DNA of 64,000 nucleotides, from contig NZ_LGYZ01000057.1 of assembly GCF_001310275.1 (NCBI RefSeq), forward strand, positions 124,001 to 188,000, read 5' to 3'. Source of the stretch: Nocardia arizonensis (lineage in GTDB: Bacteria; Actinomycetota; Actinomycetes; Mycobacteriales; Mycobacteriaceae). Shown here piece by piece: positions 8,812 through 15,779 of the stretch; the stretch's first letter is position 1; every line of letters begins with the position of its first letter. The notes beneath the pieces were generated by a model. The model was not told the origin of the DNA and searched no databases. It saw nothing but the letters and a program-made list of their open reading frames with translations. Made by a program: the position numbers and the translations under genes.

Positions 8812-9779
8812 GGGCGGTGCGGGCGCTGGCCGCGCTGCTCGGACTCGCCCTGCTCGCCGCCTGCGGCCTGGAATCCGGCGGTGCGGTGCCGCTGCGAGTC
8901 GGGCCGGGGACCATCACGGCCGTTCCGGAACTCGACGGTGTCACGATCACGGTGGGCTCCAAGGATTTCAGCGAGCAGAACATCCTCGGCTATCTCATCG
9001 AATTCGCGATGGTCGCCGCGGGCGCCGAGGTGCGCGATCTGACCAATATCCAGGGGTCCAACAGCCTGCGCGACGCCCAACTGCACGGCCAGATCGATCT
9101 CGCCTACGACTACACCGGCACCGGGTGGATCAACTACCTCGGCAACGAGACCCCGGTGCCGGACGAACTGGGCCAATTCGAGGCGGTGCGCGACGCCGAC
9201 CGGGCCGCGCACGGCATGCTGTGGACGGCCATGGCCCCGATGAACAACACCTACGCCATCGCCACCAGTCGCCGGGTGTCGGAGGAGTTGGGCGTGCGCA
9301 CGCTGTCGGACTACGCGCGACTGGTCGCCGCGGACCCCGGCGCGGCGACGATGTGCGTCGGCACCGAATTCAATGTCCGCCGCGACGGCTATCCGGGCAT
9401 GGCGCGCCGGTACGGTATCGACGCGGGCGCCGCGCGCAGGCAGATCATGCAGGACCCGGTGGTGTACCAGGCCACCGCGGATGCCAGGCAGTGCCGCTTC
9501 GGCTCGGTCGCCGCCACCGACGGCCGCATTCCCGCGCTCGATCTGGTGCTCCTGCGCGACGATCTCGGATTCTTCCCCAAATACAATGCGGCGCTGGTGC
9601 TTCGCGCGGATTTCGCCGAGGCCCATCCGTGCATCGCCGAGATCATGACGCCGATCTCACGGCTGCTGACCAACGAGGCGATCACCGAATTGAACCGTCA
9701 GGTCGACGTGGAGGGCCGGGAACCTGCGGAGGTCGCCCGCGATTGGATGGTCGCGCGGGGGTTCGTGACCGTGGACTGA
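8808..9779 (+). CDS. Substrate-binding lipoprotein of the OpuC-type importer
   Basis: A 323-residue lipoprotein with a short signal and lipobox LLAACG (Cys near residue 19), so it should be anchored to the outer face of the membrane. The mature part matches type F quaternary-amine binding proteins, with KDFSEQNILGYLIEF near residue 51 and DLAYDYTGTGW near 100. These families bind glycine betaine, choline or carnitine; which one cannot be decided here. It closes a four-gene, overlapping operon (permease, ATPase, permease, binding protein). A region of decayed genes follows on the right. Confidence 0.92.
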   Translation: MRAVRALAALLGLALLAACGLESGGAVPLRVGPGTITAVPELDGVTITVGSKDFSEQNILGYLIEFAMVAAGAEVRDLTNIQGSNSLRDAQLHGQIDLAYDYTGTGWINYLGNETPVPDELGQFEAVRDADRAAHGMLWTAMAPMNNTYAIATSRRVSEELGVRTLSDYARLVAADPGAATMCVGTEFNVRRDGYPGMARRYGIDAGAARRQIMQDPVVYQATADARQCRFGSVAATDGRIPALDLVLLRDDLGFFPKYNAALVLRADFAEAHPCIAEIMTPISRLLTNEAITELNRQVDVEGREPAEVARDWMVARGFVTVD

Positions 9780-9794
9780 ATCGCACTCAGGGCC

Positions 9795-10025
9795 CGTGAT
9801 GTGCGGATTCCGCACTCTCGGAACGGAATTCGCCGCATTGGCGTCTCGCGCGGCGAGACCGCCGAGCGTGCGGACCAGGGCGAAGTCGAAGGTGAGTTCG
9901 GAGCGGCCTTCGCTCTCGGCCGCGTCGATGACGCCGAGGAGGCGTCCAGCGCCGCCACGTCCGCGGGCGCGTGGATCAGACCGATTCGACCTGGTCACGC
10001 TCGTGCGGCAGTGCTCGGCGTGGTC
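9795..10025 (-). pseudogene. Frameshifted relic of an unidentified gene
   Basis: Three minus-strand frames give successive coding-like pieces in the right order: HERDQVES (about 9990-10015), then LIHAPADVAALDA (about 9950-9988), then RLLGVIDAAESEG and on to ALVRTLGGLAARDAN (about 9830-9950). Each piece uses G/C-ending codons, as real genes here do, while the connecting frames do not, so at least two frameshifts are implied. The piece runs into the 3' side of the neighbouring plus-strand gene. I do not recognise the family. The whole 349-bp gap 9780-10128 holds no intact gene. Confidence 0.4.
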
Positions 10026-10128
10026 GCGCCGCTCGAGGTGCCGGATGCGGGCGAGGCCGAGCGGGCGGAGGCGCTCCGAGGCCGATGTTTGACCCGCGCG
10101 GGCGCGGTAATACCTGCGACGAGGTGTT

Positions 10129-10485
10129 ATGAGCGACGACGTCGGCAAGAGTTGGCGAGACGACGGAACCTTCCGTCGGGCGGCGACCTATGTCCTCACC
10201 GTGCTGGCTGTGGCCGCCATCGTCGCCGCGGTGGCCTTCACCTGGGTGGGCCGCCGCGAGGCGTGCGCCGACGCGGAGGTGGTGCTCTGCGATGCCACCG
10301 CGCAGGTCGCGGTGGTCCTGATGCCGGCGCTGGTGCTGTTGTTCGGTGGCATCGGCGCGTTCGTCCGCACCTATCGCGTGTGGCGCGACGGCGGCAGTTG
10401 GCCGATCTGGCAGGGGGCGGGCTGGTTCCTGTTCGTGCTGATGACGGTGTACCTCGCCATCGGCGGCGGGGTGGGCGCGAGCTGA
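10129..10485 (+). CDS. Small three-helix membrane protein, hypothetical
   Basis: The 118-residue product has hydrophobic segments near residues 19-40, 63-80 and 98-117, separated by charged loops, and begins MSDDVGKSWRDDGTFRRAA. ATG 10129 is preceded by GAGGTG. The sequence is compact and coherent with proper codon bias, so it is probably a real integral membrane protein, but I recognise no family. A short loop contains two Cys residues (REACADAEVVLCDA) that could form an extracytoplasmic disulfide. It lies between two decayed gene regions. Confidence 0.75.
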   Translation: MSDDVGKSWRDDGTFRRAATYVLTVLAVAAIVAAVAFTWVGRREACADAEVVLCDATAQVAVVLMPALVLLFGGIGAFVRTYRVWRDGGSWPIWQGAGWFLFVLMTVYLAIGGGVGAS

Positions 10486-10486
10486 T

Positions 10487-10585
10487 TCACGCGGGATCGA
10501 CGTGCACCGGCACGTCGTCGTCCCACGGCTGTCGGGTGACCATGTCGGCGACGTACACCGTGCCGCGTTCGAATTCGCCGCCGGT
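10487..10585 (-). pseudogene. C-terminal stump of a minus-strand gene
   Basis: The minus strand ends in a well-formed tail (GTVYVADMVTRQPWDDDVPV, then HVDPA and TGA at 10489-10487). Its codons all end in G or C in the style of real genes. The same frame stays open upstream, but from about 10580 it becomes Pro/Arg/His-rich, where the plus strand encodes the PPOX fragment. The 5' part therefore appears to be lost. The family is not recognised. Confidence 0.4.
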
Positions 10586-10756
10586 GACACGCCGGTGGTG
10601 GCCGGGCGCGCGGAAGTACTCGACGCGGCGGGGACCGAGCGGGTGCGCTCGGTGATCGGGCACAAGTACCGCGTCGCGGGGAGATTGCTCATCTGGGCGC
10701 ACCGCATGGTCGAGGGCGCGGACGGATCGGTGGGGCCGGCGATCGGCGCGCGCTGA
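10570..10756 (+). pseudogene. C-terminal stump of a PPOX-class/F420-type oxidoreductase gene
   Basis: This plus-strand frame encodes VLDAAGTERVRSVIGHKYRV and ends GADGSVGPAIGAR. It matches the C-terminal half of the intact PPOX protein at 13274-13672 (IMDAAGTEHVRKLLRRKYFL, then GKAGTIGIEI). The N-terminal half, with the flavin/F420-binding beta-barrel strands, is absent, and no ribosome site or suitable start precedes the fragment. It reads as the 3' remnant of a deleted gene facing away from the minus-strand stump at 10487-10585. Confidence 0.6.
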
Positions 10757-10768
10757 TCACGGTGCGGC

Positions 10769-11032
10769 TCAGGCGGATTCGGCCAGCCCCGCCGAGCGCC
10801 AGGTGTCGGCGAGTTCCTGGAGCGGCAGGTCGAGCGCCTGACTCAGCGCCACCACGGTGCCGAAGGCGGGGGAGGGCAGGCGACCGGTCTCGATCTTGCG
10901 CAGGGTTTCCGGGGAGATGCCCGCCGCGGCGGCGACCTCGGCGAGGTCGCGATCGGCGCGGGCCGTGCGCAGACGGTGGCCGACACGGCGACCGGCCTCG
11001 ATCTGGGCGGGCGTGAGCGGCAGACGAACCAT
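10769..11032 (-). CDS. XRE-family transcriptional regulator
   Basis: An 87-residue protein consisting almost entirely of a helix-turn-helix of the XRE/Cro type: GHRLRTARADRDLAEVAAAA then GISPETLRKIETGRLPSPAF, residues about 18-57. It has no ligand or enzyme domain, so it probably acts as a simple repressor. It is divergent from the methionine aminopeptidase gene. The promoter looks leaderless: TATCCT at 11044-11039 (minus strand) lies 6 nt before the ATG. A 14-bp perfect palindrome lies between this -10 and the likely -35 region, and a related one lies at the neighbouring promoter, which suggests self-regulation and control of map. Confidence 0.9.
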   Translation of the reverse strand: MVRLPLTPAQIEAGRRVGHRLRTARADRDLAEVAAAAGISPETLRKIETGRLPSPAFGTVVALSQALDLPLQELADTWRSAGLAESA

Positions 11033-11049
11033 GCGGTCAGGATACGAGT

Positions 11050-11063
11050 GGTATTTAAATACC
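11050..11063. promoter_or_regulatory. Operator O1 (perfect palindrome GGTATTTAAATACC)
   Basis: This 14-bp perfect palindrome lies 17 bp upstream of the XRE start, within the spacer of its candidate promoter. On the other strand it overlaps the probable -35 of the map promoter. It shares GGTATT/AATACC half-sites with O2, and the two centres are 30 bp apart, close to three helical turns. The XRE protein is the obvious candidate binder, by inference. Confidence 0.75.
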
Positions 11064-11077
11064 GCAAGCCGCTATGC

Positions 11078-11095
11078 TCGGTATTAAAATACCGA
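11078..11095. promoter_or_regulatory. Operator O2 (TCGGTATT-AA-AATACCGA)
   Basis: Two perfect 8-bp arms are separated by 2 bp. The site begins at the last base of a candidate map -10 box (TATGCT, 11073-11078) and ends 10 bp before the map ATG, so a bound protein would cover the transcription start. Its half-sites repeat those of O1. Confidence 0.75.
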
Positions 11096-11105
11096 CGGAG
11101 GACTC

Positions 11106-11873
11106 ATGGTGGAGCTGAAATCGCCCGGCGAGATCGAACGCATGCGGGTGACCGGACAATTCGTCGCACGGGTACTCGACGAACTGCGGACCCGCGCGCA
11201 GGTGGGGGTGAATCTGCTCGACCTGGAGGCGCACGTGCGCCGCCGCATCGCCGAACGCGGCGCGCGGTCCTGCTACTGGGACTACTCACCATCCTTCGGG
11301 CGCGGCCCGTTCCGTAATACCGTCTGCCTGTCGGTGAACGACGCGGTGCTGCACGGCCTCCCGTTCGACTACGCGCTGCGCGAGGGCGACGTGCTCAGCA
11401 TGGATCTCGCCGTCGACATCGACGGATGGGTCGCCGACTCCGCCACCACGGTCATCGTGGGCGCCGCCGACGACGAGGACCTGCGACTGGTGCGCGCCAC
11501 CGAGGCGGCACTGGCCGCGGCCATCGCGGTCGCGCTGCCCGGCAACCGGATCGGTGACATCTCCGCGGCCATCGCCGGGGTCGCGCGAGCAAACGGTTAC
11601 CCGGTGAACACCGAATTCGGCGGTCACGGACTCGGTCGCACCATGCACGAGGATCCGCACGTGCCCAACACCGGCAGACCGGGCCGGGGGTATCTGCTGC
11701 GCCCCGGCCTGACCCTCGCGATCGAGCCGTGGTTCGCGCGCACCACCGACGAGATATACACCGACGCGGACGGCTGGACCATCCGCTCGGCCGACGGGTC
11801 GCGCACCGCGCACTCCGAGCACACGATCGCGGTTACCGCCGACGGCCCGCGCGTGCTCACCCTCGCGGCGTGA
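11106..11873 (+). CDS. map: Type I methionine aminopeptidase
   Basis: The 255-residue enzyme removes initiator methionine from nascent proteins in the cytosol. All five metal ligands of the M24 pita-bread fold are present in order: Asp in SMDLAVDIDGW, Asp in VADSATT, His in GGHGLGRTMHE, Glu in LAIEPWF and Glu in AHSEHTIAV. The substrate-site His in NDAVLHGLP is also there. The ATG follows GGAGGA at 11097-11102. It is divergent from an XRE gene with two shared palindromes, so this copy is probably regulated. It may be a secondary MetAP rather than the housekeeping one. Its 3' end overlaps the convergent VOC gene by 17 bp. Confidence 0.93.
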   Translation: MVELKSPGEIERMRVTGQFVARVLDELRTRAQVGVNLLDLEAHVRRRIAERGARSCYWDYSPSFGRGPFRNTVCLSVNDAVLHGLPFDYALREGDVLSMDLAVDIDGWVADSATTVIVGAADDEDLRLVRATEAALAAAIAVALPGNRIGDISAAIAGVARANGYPVNTEFGGHGLGRTMHEDPHVPNTGRPGRGYLLRPGLTLAIEPWFARTTDEIYTDADGWTIRSADGSRTAHSEHTIAVTADGPRVLTLAA

Positions 11874-12588
11874 TCTCCGCGCTCAGCCACTGTTCGAGCT
11901 CGAAACCCGCGCGCAGTTCCCGCTCGACCTCGGCGCGCCCGGCCGCGTCGAGATCGAGTGCGGCCACGCGCTCACGATAGTCTCGCGCGGCCACGAGATC
12001 GTCCGCGGCGACGGCCAATTCGGCGAGCATCGCCAGCGCGCGCCCGCGTTCGGCGGGGCTCGCGGTGAGCGCGTGGCGGGCGAGACCGACTTCGAGAACG
12101 CGGGCGGCGGCCTTGTCGTCGGTCTTGAAATCGCGCAGGATGCGCGCGTTGTCGATGACTCGGGCCAGATCCGTCAGCTCCGCGGCGCCACCGTATTCCA
12201 GCTCCTCGTGCTCGTCGCGGCGGATGAAGATGAGGGTGTTGCCGTCGGGATCGACGAGGCTGAATCGGGTCTGTCCCGGACGGAATCGGGTGATGCGCGG
12301 GTGGCCCTTGGCGGGGACGCGGCCGAATCGCGCGCGCAGTGCCGCGCTGAAGTCGGCGTGTGTCGCGGCCACGTCGTCAACCATCACCAGGCATCCGGCG
12401 TGCTCGAATCCGTCGGGTAGCGACGCGGGTGCGCCGACGAAGTGGATCGGGCACCCGTTGCGCTCGAAGGCGAGGTAGACGTAGGGCTTGGTCTGTTCGT
12501 GGGTGACGGTGTATCCGAGGGTTCGGTAGAAGTCGAGCGTCGCAGACGGCGCGGCGGTCCAGAGGATGGGAACGGGCGAGTCGCCCAT
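11857..12588 (-). CDS. VOC (glyoxalase/bleomycin-resistance-like) protein with helical C-terminal extension
   Basis: A 243-residue protein. Residues about 1-125 form a vicinal-oxygen-chelate domain (VPILWTAAPSATLDFYRTLG; HFVGAP; FSLVDPDGNTLIFIRRD). Residues 126-243 are a charged, Ala-rich helical segment that most VOC proteins lack. VOC proteins include glyoxalases, dioxygenases and drug-binding proteins; no substrate can be assigned. The minus-strand ATG has AAGGGA before it. The gene is divergent from a PadR regulator with a palindrome overlapping its probable -10 (TAGCAT at 12611-12606), so PadR repression is likely. Confidence 0.85.
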   Translation of the reverse strand: MGDSPVPILWTAAPSATLDFYRTLGYTVTHEQTKPYVYLAFERNGCPIHFVGAPASLPDGFEHAGCLVMVDDVAATHADFSAALRARFGRVPAKGHPRITRFRPGQTRFSLVDPDGNTLIFIRRDEHEELEYGGAAELTDLARVIDNARILRDFKTDDKAAARVLEVGLARHALTASPAERGRALAMLAELAVAADDLVAARDYRERVAALDLDAAGRAEVERELRAGFELEQWLSAEITPRG

Positions 12589-12609
12589 GGAAATCCCTTC
12601 GTCACATGC

Positions 12610-12625
12610 TAGTCAAATTTGATTA
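12610..12625. promoter_or_regulatory. Palindromic operator between VOC and padR genes
   Basis: TAGTCAAATTTGATTA is a 16-bp palindrome with one mismatched pair around a perfect TCAAATTTGA core. It is AT-rich in a GC-rich genome and overlaps the candidate -10 of the VOC gene. It is the natural candidate binding site for the adjacent PadR protein. Confidence 0.6.
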
Positions 12626-12678
12626 CTCCAGGTTAGGGCCAGGACAGGGAAAGGGTCAAGGCTCGGTACGATGTCGAC

Positions 12679-13263
12679 GTGTCCGCCGTGCGCCTGCTCG
12701 TACTCGGTGTGATCCGCAGGCGCGGGTCCGCGCACGGATACGCCGTGCGCGCCGAACTGCTGTCCTGGCGGGCCGAGACCTGGACCAATGTCAAACCCGG
12801 CTCGATCTACCACGCGCTCAGACAATTGCGCGCCGAGGGCAAACTCAGTGACGAGGGCGCCGAGAGCAGCGACAAGGGTCCGGGACGCACCCTGTTCGCC
12901 CTCACACCGGCGGGTGAGACGGAGTTCCGTGACCTCATGGACGCCGCGCTGGTGAGCATCGACATGGAGGAACTCGGCGCGGGTATCGCCTTCATGGACG
13001 CGCTGCCCCGCGCGCACGTCATCGAGAAATTGCGCGAACAGCGCCGCAACAGCGTCTCGGTCCGCGACGAACTGATCGCCATGGTGCCCGACTTCCCGGG
13101 CCGCTACGACCAGCCGCACGCCACCGACCTGCTCGAACTCTGGAGCGGTGTCTTCGACAATCTCGCGGCCTGGACCGGACGGGTGCTCGCGCGCCTCGAG
13201 GCGGGCGAATACCGCATGGCGGACCAGCGCGGCCCCGCTGCCCCGCCACCGCGGCCGGGTTAG
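12679..13263 (+). CDS. PadR-family transcriptional regulator
   Basis: The 194-residue protein has an N-terminal PadR winged helix (VRLLVLGVIRRRGSAHGYAV; NVKPGSIYHALRQLRAEGKL; LFALTPAGETEFRDLM) and a C-terminal helical dimerisation domain of the Vir_act_alpha type, about residues 95-180. PadR proteins usually repress a neighbouring detoxification or efflux gene in response to a small molecule. Here the divergent partner is a VOC protein. The GTG start is probably leaderless, because TACGAT at 12667-12672 lies exactly 6 nt upstream. The tail is Pro-rich. Confidence 0.9.
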   Translation: MSAVRLLVLGVIRRRGSAHGYAVRAELLSWRAETWTNVKPGSIYHALRQLRAEGKLSDEGAESSDKGPGRTLFALTPAGETEFRDLMDAALVSIDMEELGAGIAFMDALPRAHVIEKLREQRRNSVSVRDELIAMVPDFPGRYDQPHATDLLELWSGVFDNLAAWTGRVLARLEAGEYRMADQRGPAAPPPRPG

Positions 13264-13273
13264 GCTGCGGCAC

Positions 13274-13672
13274 ATGACCAATACGCTCGGTCCCGTGGGT
13301 GACGCGGACTACGTACTCCTCACCACCTTCCGCAAGGACGGCACCCCGGTCTCCACACCGCTGTGGGCGGTCGCCGAGAACGGCAAGCTCTACGTCTGGA
13401 CCGTCACCGACAGTTGGAAGGTCAAACGCGTGCGCCGCAATCCCGCGGTCACCGTGCAGCCCTGCGACGTGCGCGGCAACCCGCGCGGCGAGGCGATCGA
13501 CGCCACCGCGGTGATCATGGATGCCGCCGGTACCGAACATGTGCGGAAACTGTTGCGGCGCAAGTACTTCCTCATGGGTCCGCTGGTGATCACCGGCAGC
13601 AACCTGCGCCGCGGCAAGGCGGGCACGATCGGCATCGAGATCACCCCGGCGGTCGGAGGGCCCGCGGCGTGA
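13274..13672 (+). CDS. PPOX-class / F420-dependent split-barrel oxidoreductase
   Basis: A 132-residue protein of the pyridoxamine-5'-phosphate-oxidase-like split barrel: DYVLLTTFRKDGTPVSTPLW near residue 11, then YVWTVTDSWKVKRVRRNPAV near 39. Actinobacterial members bind F420, FMN or haem and reduce unsaturated compounds; the cofactor here is not certain. The -10 (TAGGCT, 13261-13266) overlaps the stop codon of padR and lies 7 nt before the ATG, so the gene is probably leaderless with its own promoter. A truncated paralogue lies at 10570-10756. Confidence 0.85.
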   Translation: MTNTLGPVGDADYVLLTTFRKDGTPVSTPLWAVAENGKLYVWTVTDSWKVKRVRRNPAVTVQPCDVRGNPRGEAIDATAVIMDAAGTEHVRKLLRRKYFLMGPLVITGSNLRRGKAGTIGIEITPAVGGPAA

Positions 13673-13820
13673 CCCGGCGCGCCGCGCAATTCGCAAGTCG
13701 GGAAGCACGATTCGGGGGAGTGTGGCGCGCGGGCCGCACCGGCTCCGATATTCTCGTCGCGCACCGGGGTAGTCCACGGCGGACCTCATGTTTCGACCCT
13801 GCCCCGGGGGAGGGAACGTG

Positions 13821-14345
13821 ATGTCGGTACCGACGCGACAACCGAATACCGCTCGCCCCTATCCGATCGCACCGGAGCCCGCGCGCGGGCCGGAGCGCGG
13901 ATACTCCGCCAACGGGTGGGTGCCGGTCATCTTCGCCGGTGTCGCGGCCGCCTTCGCGATCGCGATCGCCGGGGTGATCGCCGGACTCGTGGTGGTCAAC
14001 ATCCGGGAATCGGCCCCGCGCCCGGCCAAGGCCGCACCGGCCGCCGCCGCGGCCACGGTGCCCGCCGCGGCGACGCCTGCCACCGTGCCCGAGCCGGTCC
14101 AGCGCACCACGGTCGCCGCGCCCGTCGACAATCTCGACCCGGTGGCCGTGCAGCGCGGAGTGGTTCGGGTGCTGGGCGAGTCCTACGGACTCGATGACGT
14201 GCGCGAGGTGAAATGCCCAGGTGCGCAACCGGTCGAGATCGGCACCGTATTCGACTGCACCGCGCGCGTGGACGGCGTGCGGCGCAGCGTCACGGTGACG
14301 GTCACCGATCGCGACGGCACCTACGAGGTGGGCAAGCCGCACTGA
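13821..14345 (+). CDS. Membrane-anchored DUF4333-like protein
   Basis: This 174-residue protein has a Pro/Arg-rich cytosolic N-terminus of about 30 residues, a single membrane helix (VIFAGVAAAFAIAIAGVIAG, near residue 37) and an Ala/Pro/Thr-rich linker. A C-terminal domain of about 70 residues follows with VKCPGAQPVEIGTVFDCTAR and a Thr/Val-rich strand ending near DGTYEV. The paired Cys and VEIGTVFDC pattern resemble DUF4333 domains of mycobacterial exported proteins, whose function is unknown. ATG 13821 is chosen because GGGGAGGG lies just before it; an in-frame ATG at 13788 lacks a site. The domain probably faces the cell wall. Confidence 0.8.
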   Translation: MSVPTRQPNTARPYPIAPEPARGPERGYSANGWVPVIFAGVAAAFAIAIAGVIAGLVVVNIRESAPRPAKAAPAAAAATVPAAATPATVPEPVQRTTVAAPVDNLDPVAVQRGVVRVLGESYGLDDVREVKCPGAQPVEIGTVFDCTARVDGVRRSVTVTVTDRDGTYEVGKPH

Positions 14346-14372
14346 GGCGGCTCGCACCGCCTCGCGTGACGG

Positions 14373-15779
14373 CTACGTCGCCCGGCTCACCGAGGACATG
14401 TGGAAGTCGGGAATACGCAACGGCGGCATGGCCGTCCTGGTGAACCAGTCCTTCCACTCGCGCGGCAGCGTGATCTCGGTGGCGCCGGCGTCGGTCGCGC
14501 GGCGCAGCAGGTCCAGCGGACTCTCGTTGAACCGGAAATTGTTCACCGCCCCGACCACCGTGCCGTCCTCGACCAGGTACACGCCGTCGCGTGTCAGTCC
14601 CGTGAGCAGCAGGGTGGCCGGATCCACCTCGCGGATGTACCACAGCGTGGTGAGCAGCAGCCCGCGCTCGGTGCGCGCGATCATCTCCGCCAACGTGGCC
14701 TCGGAACCGCCGGTGAGCAGCAAATTCTCTCCCGGCACCGTCGCCGTGGCGCCGTATTCGGCCGCGGTGGCGCGCGGATAGATCAGTGATTGGATCGCGC
14801 CGTCGCGCAGCCAGTCCACCCGTTCGGCGGACATGCCGTTGTCGAAGACCGACACCGTCTCGGATGAGGCGCGGGTGGCGACGAACGGCTGATATTCCAG
14901 TCCGCGCGCCGCGGGATCGGAGTAGAGGGTCAGCGGAATATCGGTCAGCCGCTCGCCGACGCGGGTGCCGCCCGCCCGCGCGAAGGCCGTGTGGCCCTCG
15001 TGCGCCCCGCGACCCTCCATGGACCAGGCCAGGTAGATCATCATGTCGGCGACGGTCGATGGCGGCATGAGCGTCTCGTACCGCCCTGCGGGCAATTCGA
15101 TCTTCTTGTCCGCCCAGTCCAGTCGCCGCGACAGATCGGTGAGCAAGGCCGCGACATCGACATCGGCGAAGTCGACGGTGCCGACGCCGACCCAGGCGCT
15201 GGCCAGATCGGCGCCTTCGCCACGCTTTCCATTGATCTCCACCGAACCGGTCGGCTGCGCGTAGCGGCGGCGCAGACCGGTGGAGGTGCCGAGCCAGGTG
15301 GTGACGAGCCGGTGTTCGGCGAAGCCGTAGAGTCGGTCCGCGCCGTCGAAACCCGCGGCTAGATCCCGGGCCGCGGCGGTGAAGACCTCGATGCCGGTGC
15401 GCTCGGGTTCGGCGGTCCAATCCGCGGCTTCGGTGGGTGAGTCCAGCAGCGGCATGGCGTCCTTGGCGGGTTCGCCGTCGCGCGCCGCGGCCTCGCTCGC
15501 CCGCACCACCGACTCGATATCGGCCGGATCGACGCTGGTCGACCCGACACTGCCGACCCGCGCCGAATGCGGGCCGTCACGGAAGATCGACACCACGCTC
15601 CAGTCGCGGAACACCGTCGACCCGTTGGTTGTCATGGAATTGCCCGCCCAGCGCAGCGTCGCCTCCGAACCGTCGGAGACGATGACCATCGCCTCGTCGG
15701 CCTTCGACAGCGCCAGCGCCCGTTCGACGAACTCGGCCGCGTGCGGCAGATCCGTGCCGGTGTGTCGGAATCCCGTCAC
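14373..15779 (-). CDS. TldE/PmbA-type metallopeptidase-complex subunit
   Basis: A 468-residue member of the TldD/PmbA (U62) family lacking the HExxxH zinc motif, as expected for the TldE partner. In E. coli, TldD and TldE form a heterodimeric protease that degrades unfolded peptides and matures RiPPs such as microcin B17. Recognisable parts are the N-terminal ALALSKADEAMVIVSDGSEA, the central DRLYGFAEHRLVTTWLGTST and the C-terminal NNFRFNESPLDLLRR. The GTG start overlaps the tldD stop by 4 bp, so both are co-translated. No RiPP precursor was seen nearby. Confidence 0.88.
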   Translation of the reverse strand: MTGFRHTGTDLPHAAEFVERALALSKADEAMVIVSDGSEATLRWAGNSMTTNGSTVFRDWSVVSIFRDGPHSARVGSVGSTSVDPADIESVVRASEAAARDGEPAKDAMPLLDSPTEAADWTAEPERTGIEVFTAAARDLAAGFDGADRLYGFAEHRLVTTWLGTSTGLRRRYAQPTGSVEINGKRGEGADLASAWVGVGTVDFADVDVAALLTDLSRRLDWADKKIELPAGRYETLMPPSTVADMMIYLAWSMEGRGAHEGHTAFARAGGTRVGERLTDIPLTLYSDPAARGLEYQPFVATRASSETVSVFDNGMSAERVDWLRDGAIQSLIYPRATAAEYGATATVPGENLLLTGGSEATLAEMIARTERGLLLTTLWYIREVDPATLLLTGLTRDGVYLVEDGTVVGAVNNFRFNESPLDLLRRATDAGATEITLPREWKDWFTRTAMPPLRIPDFHMSSVSRAT

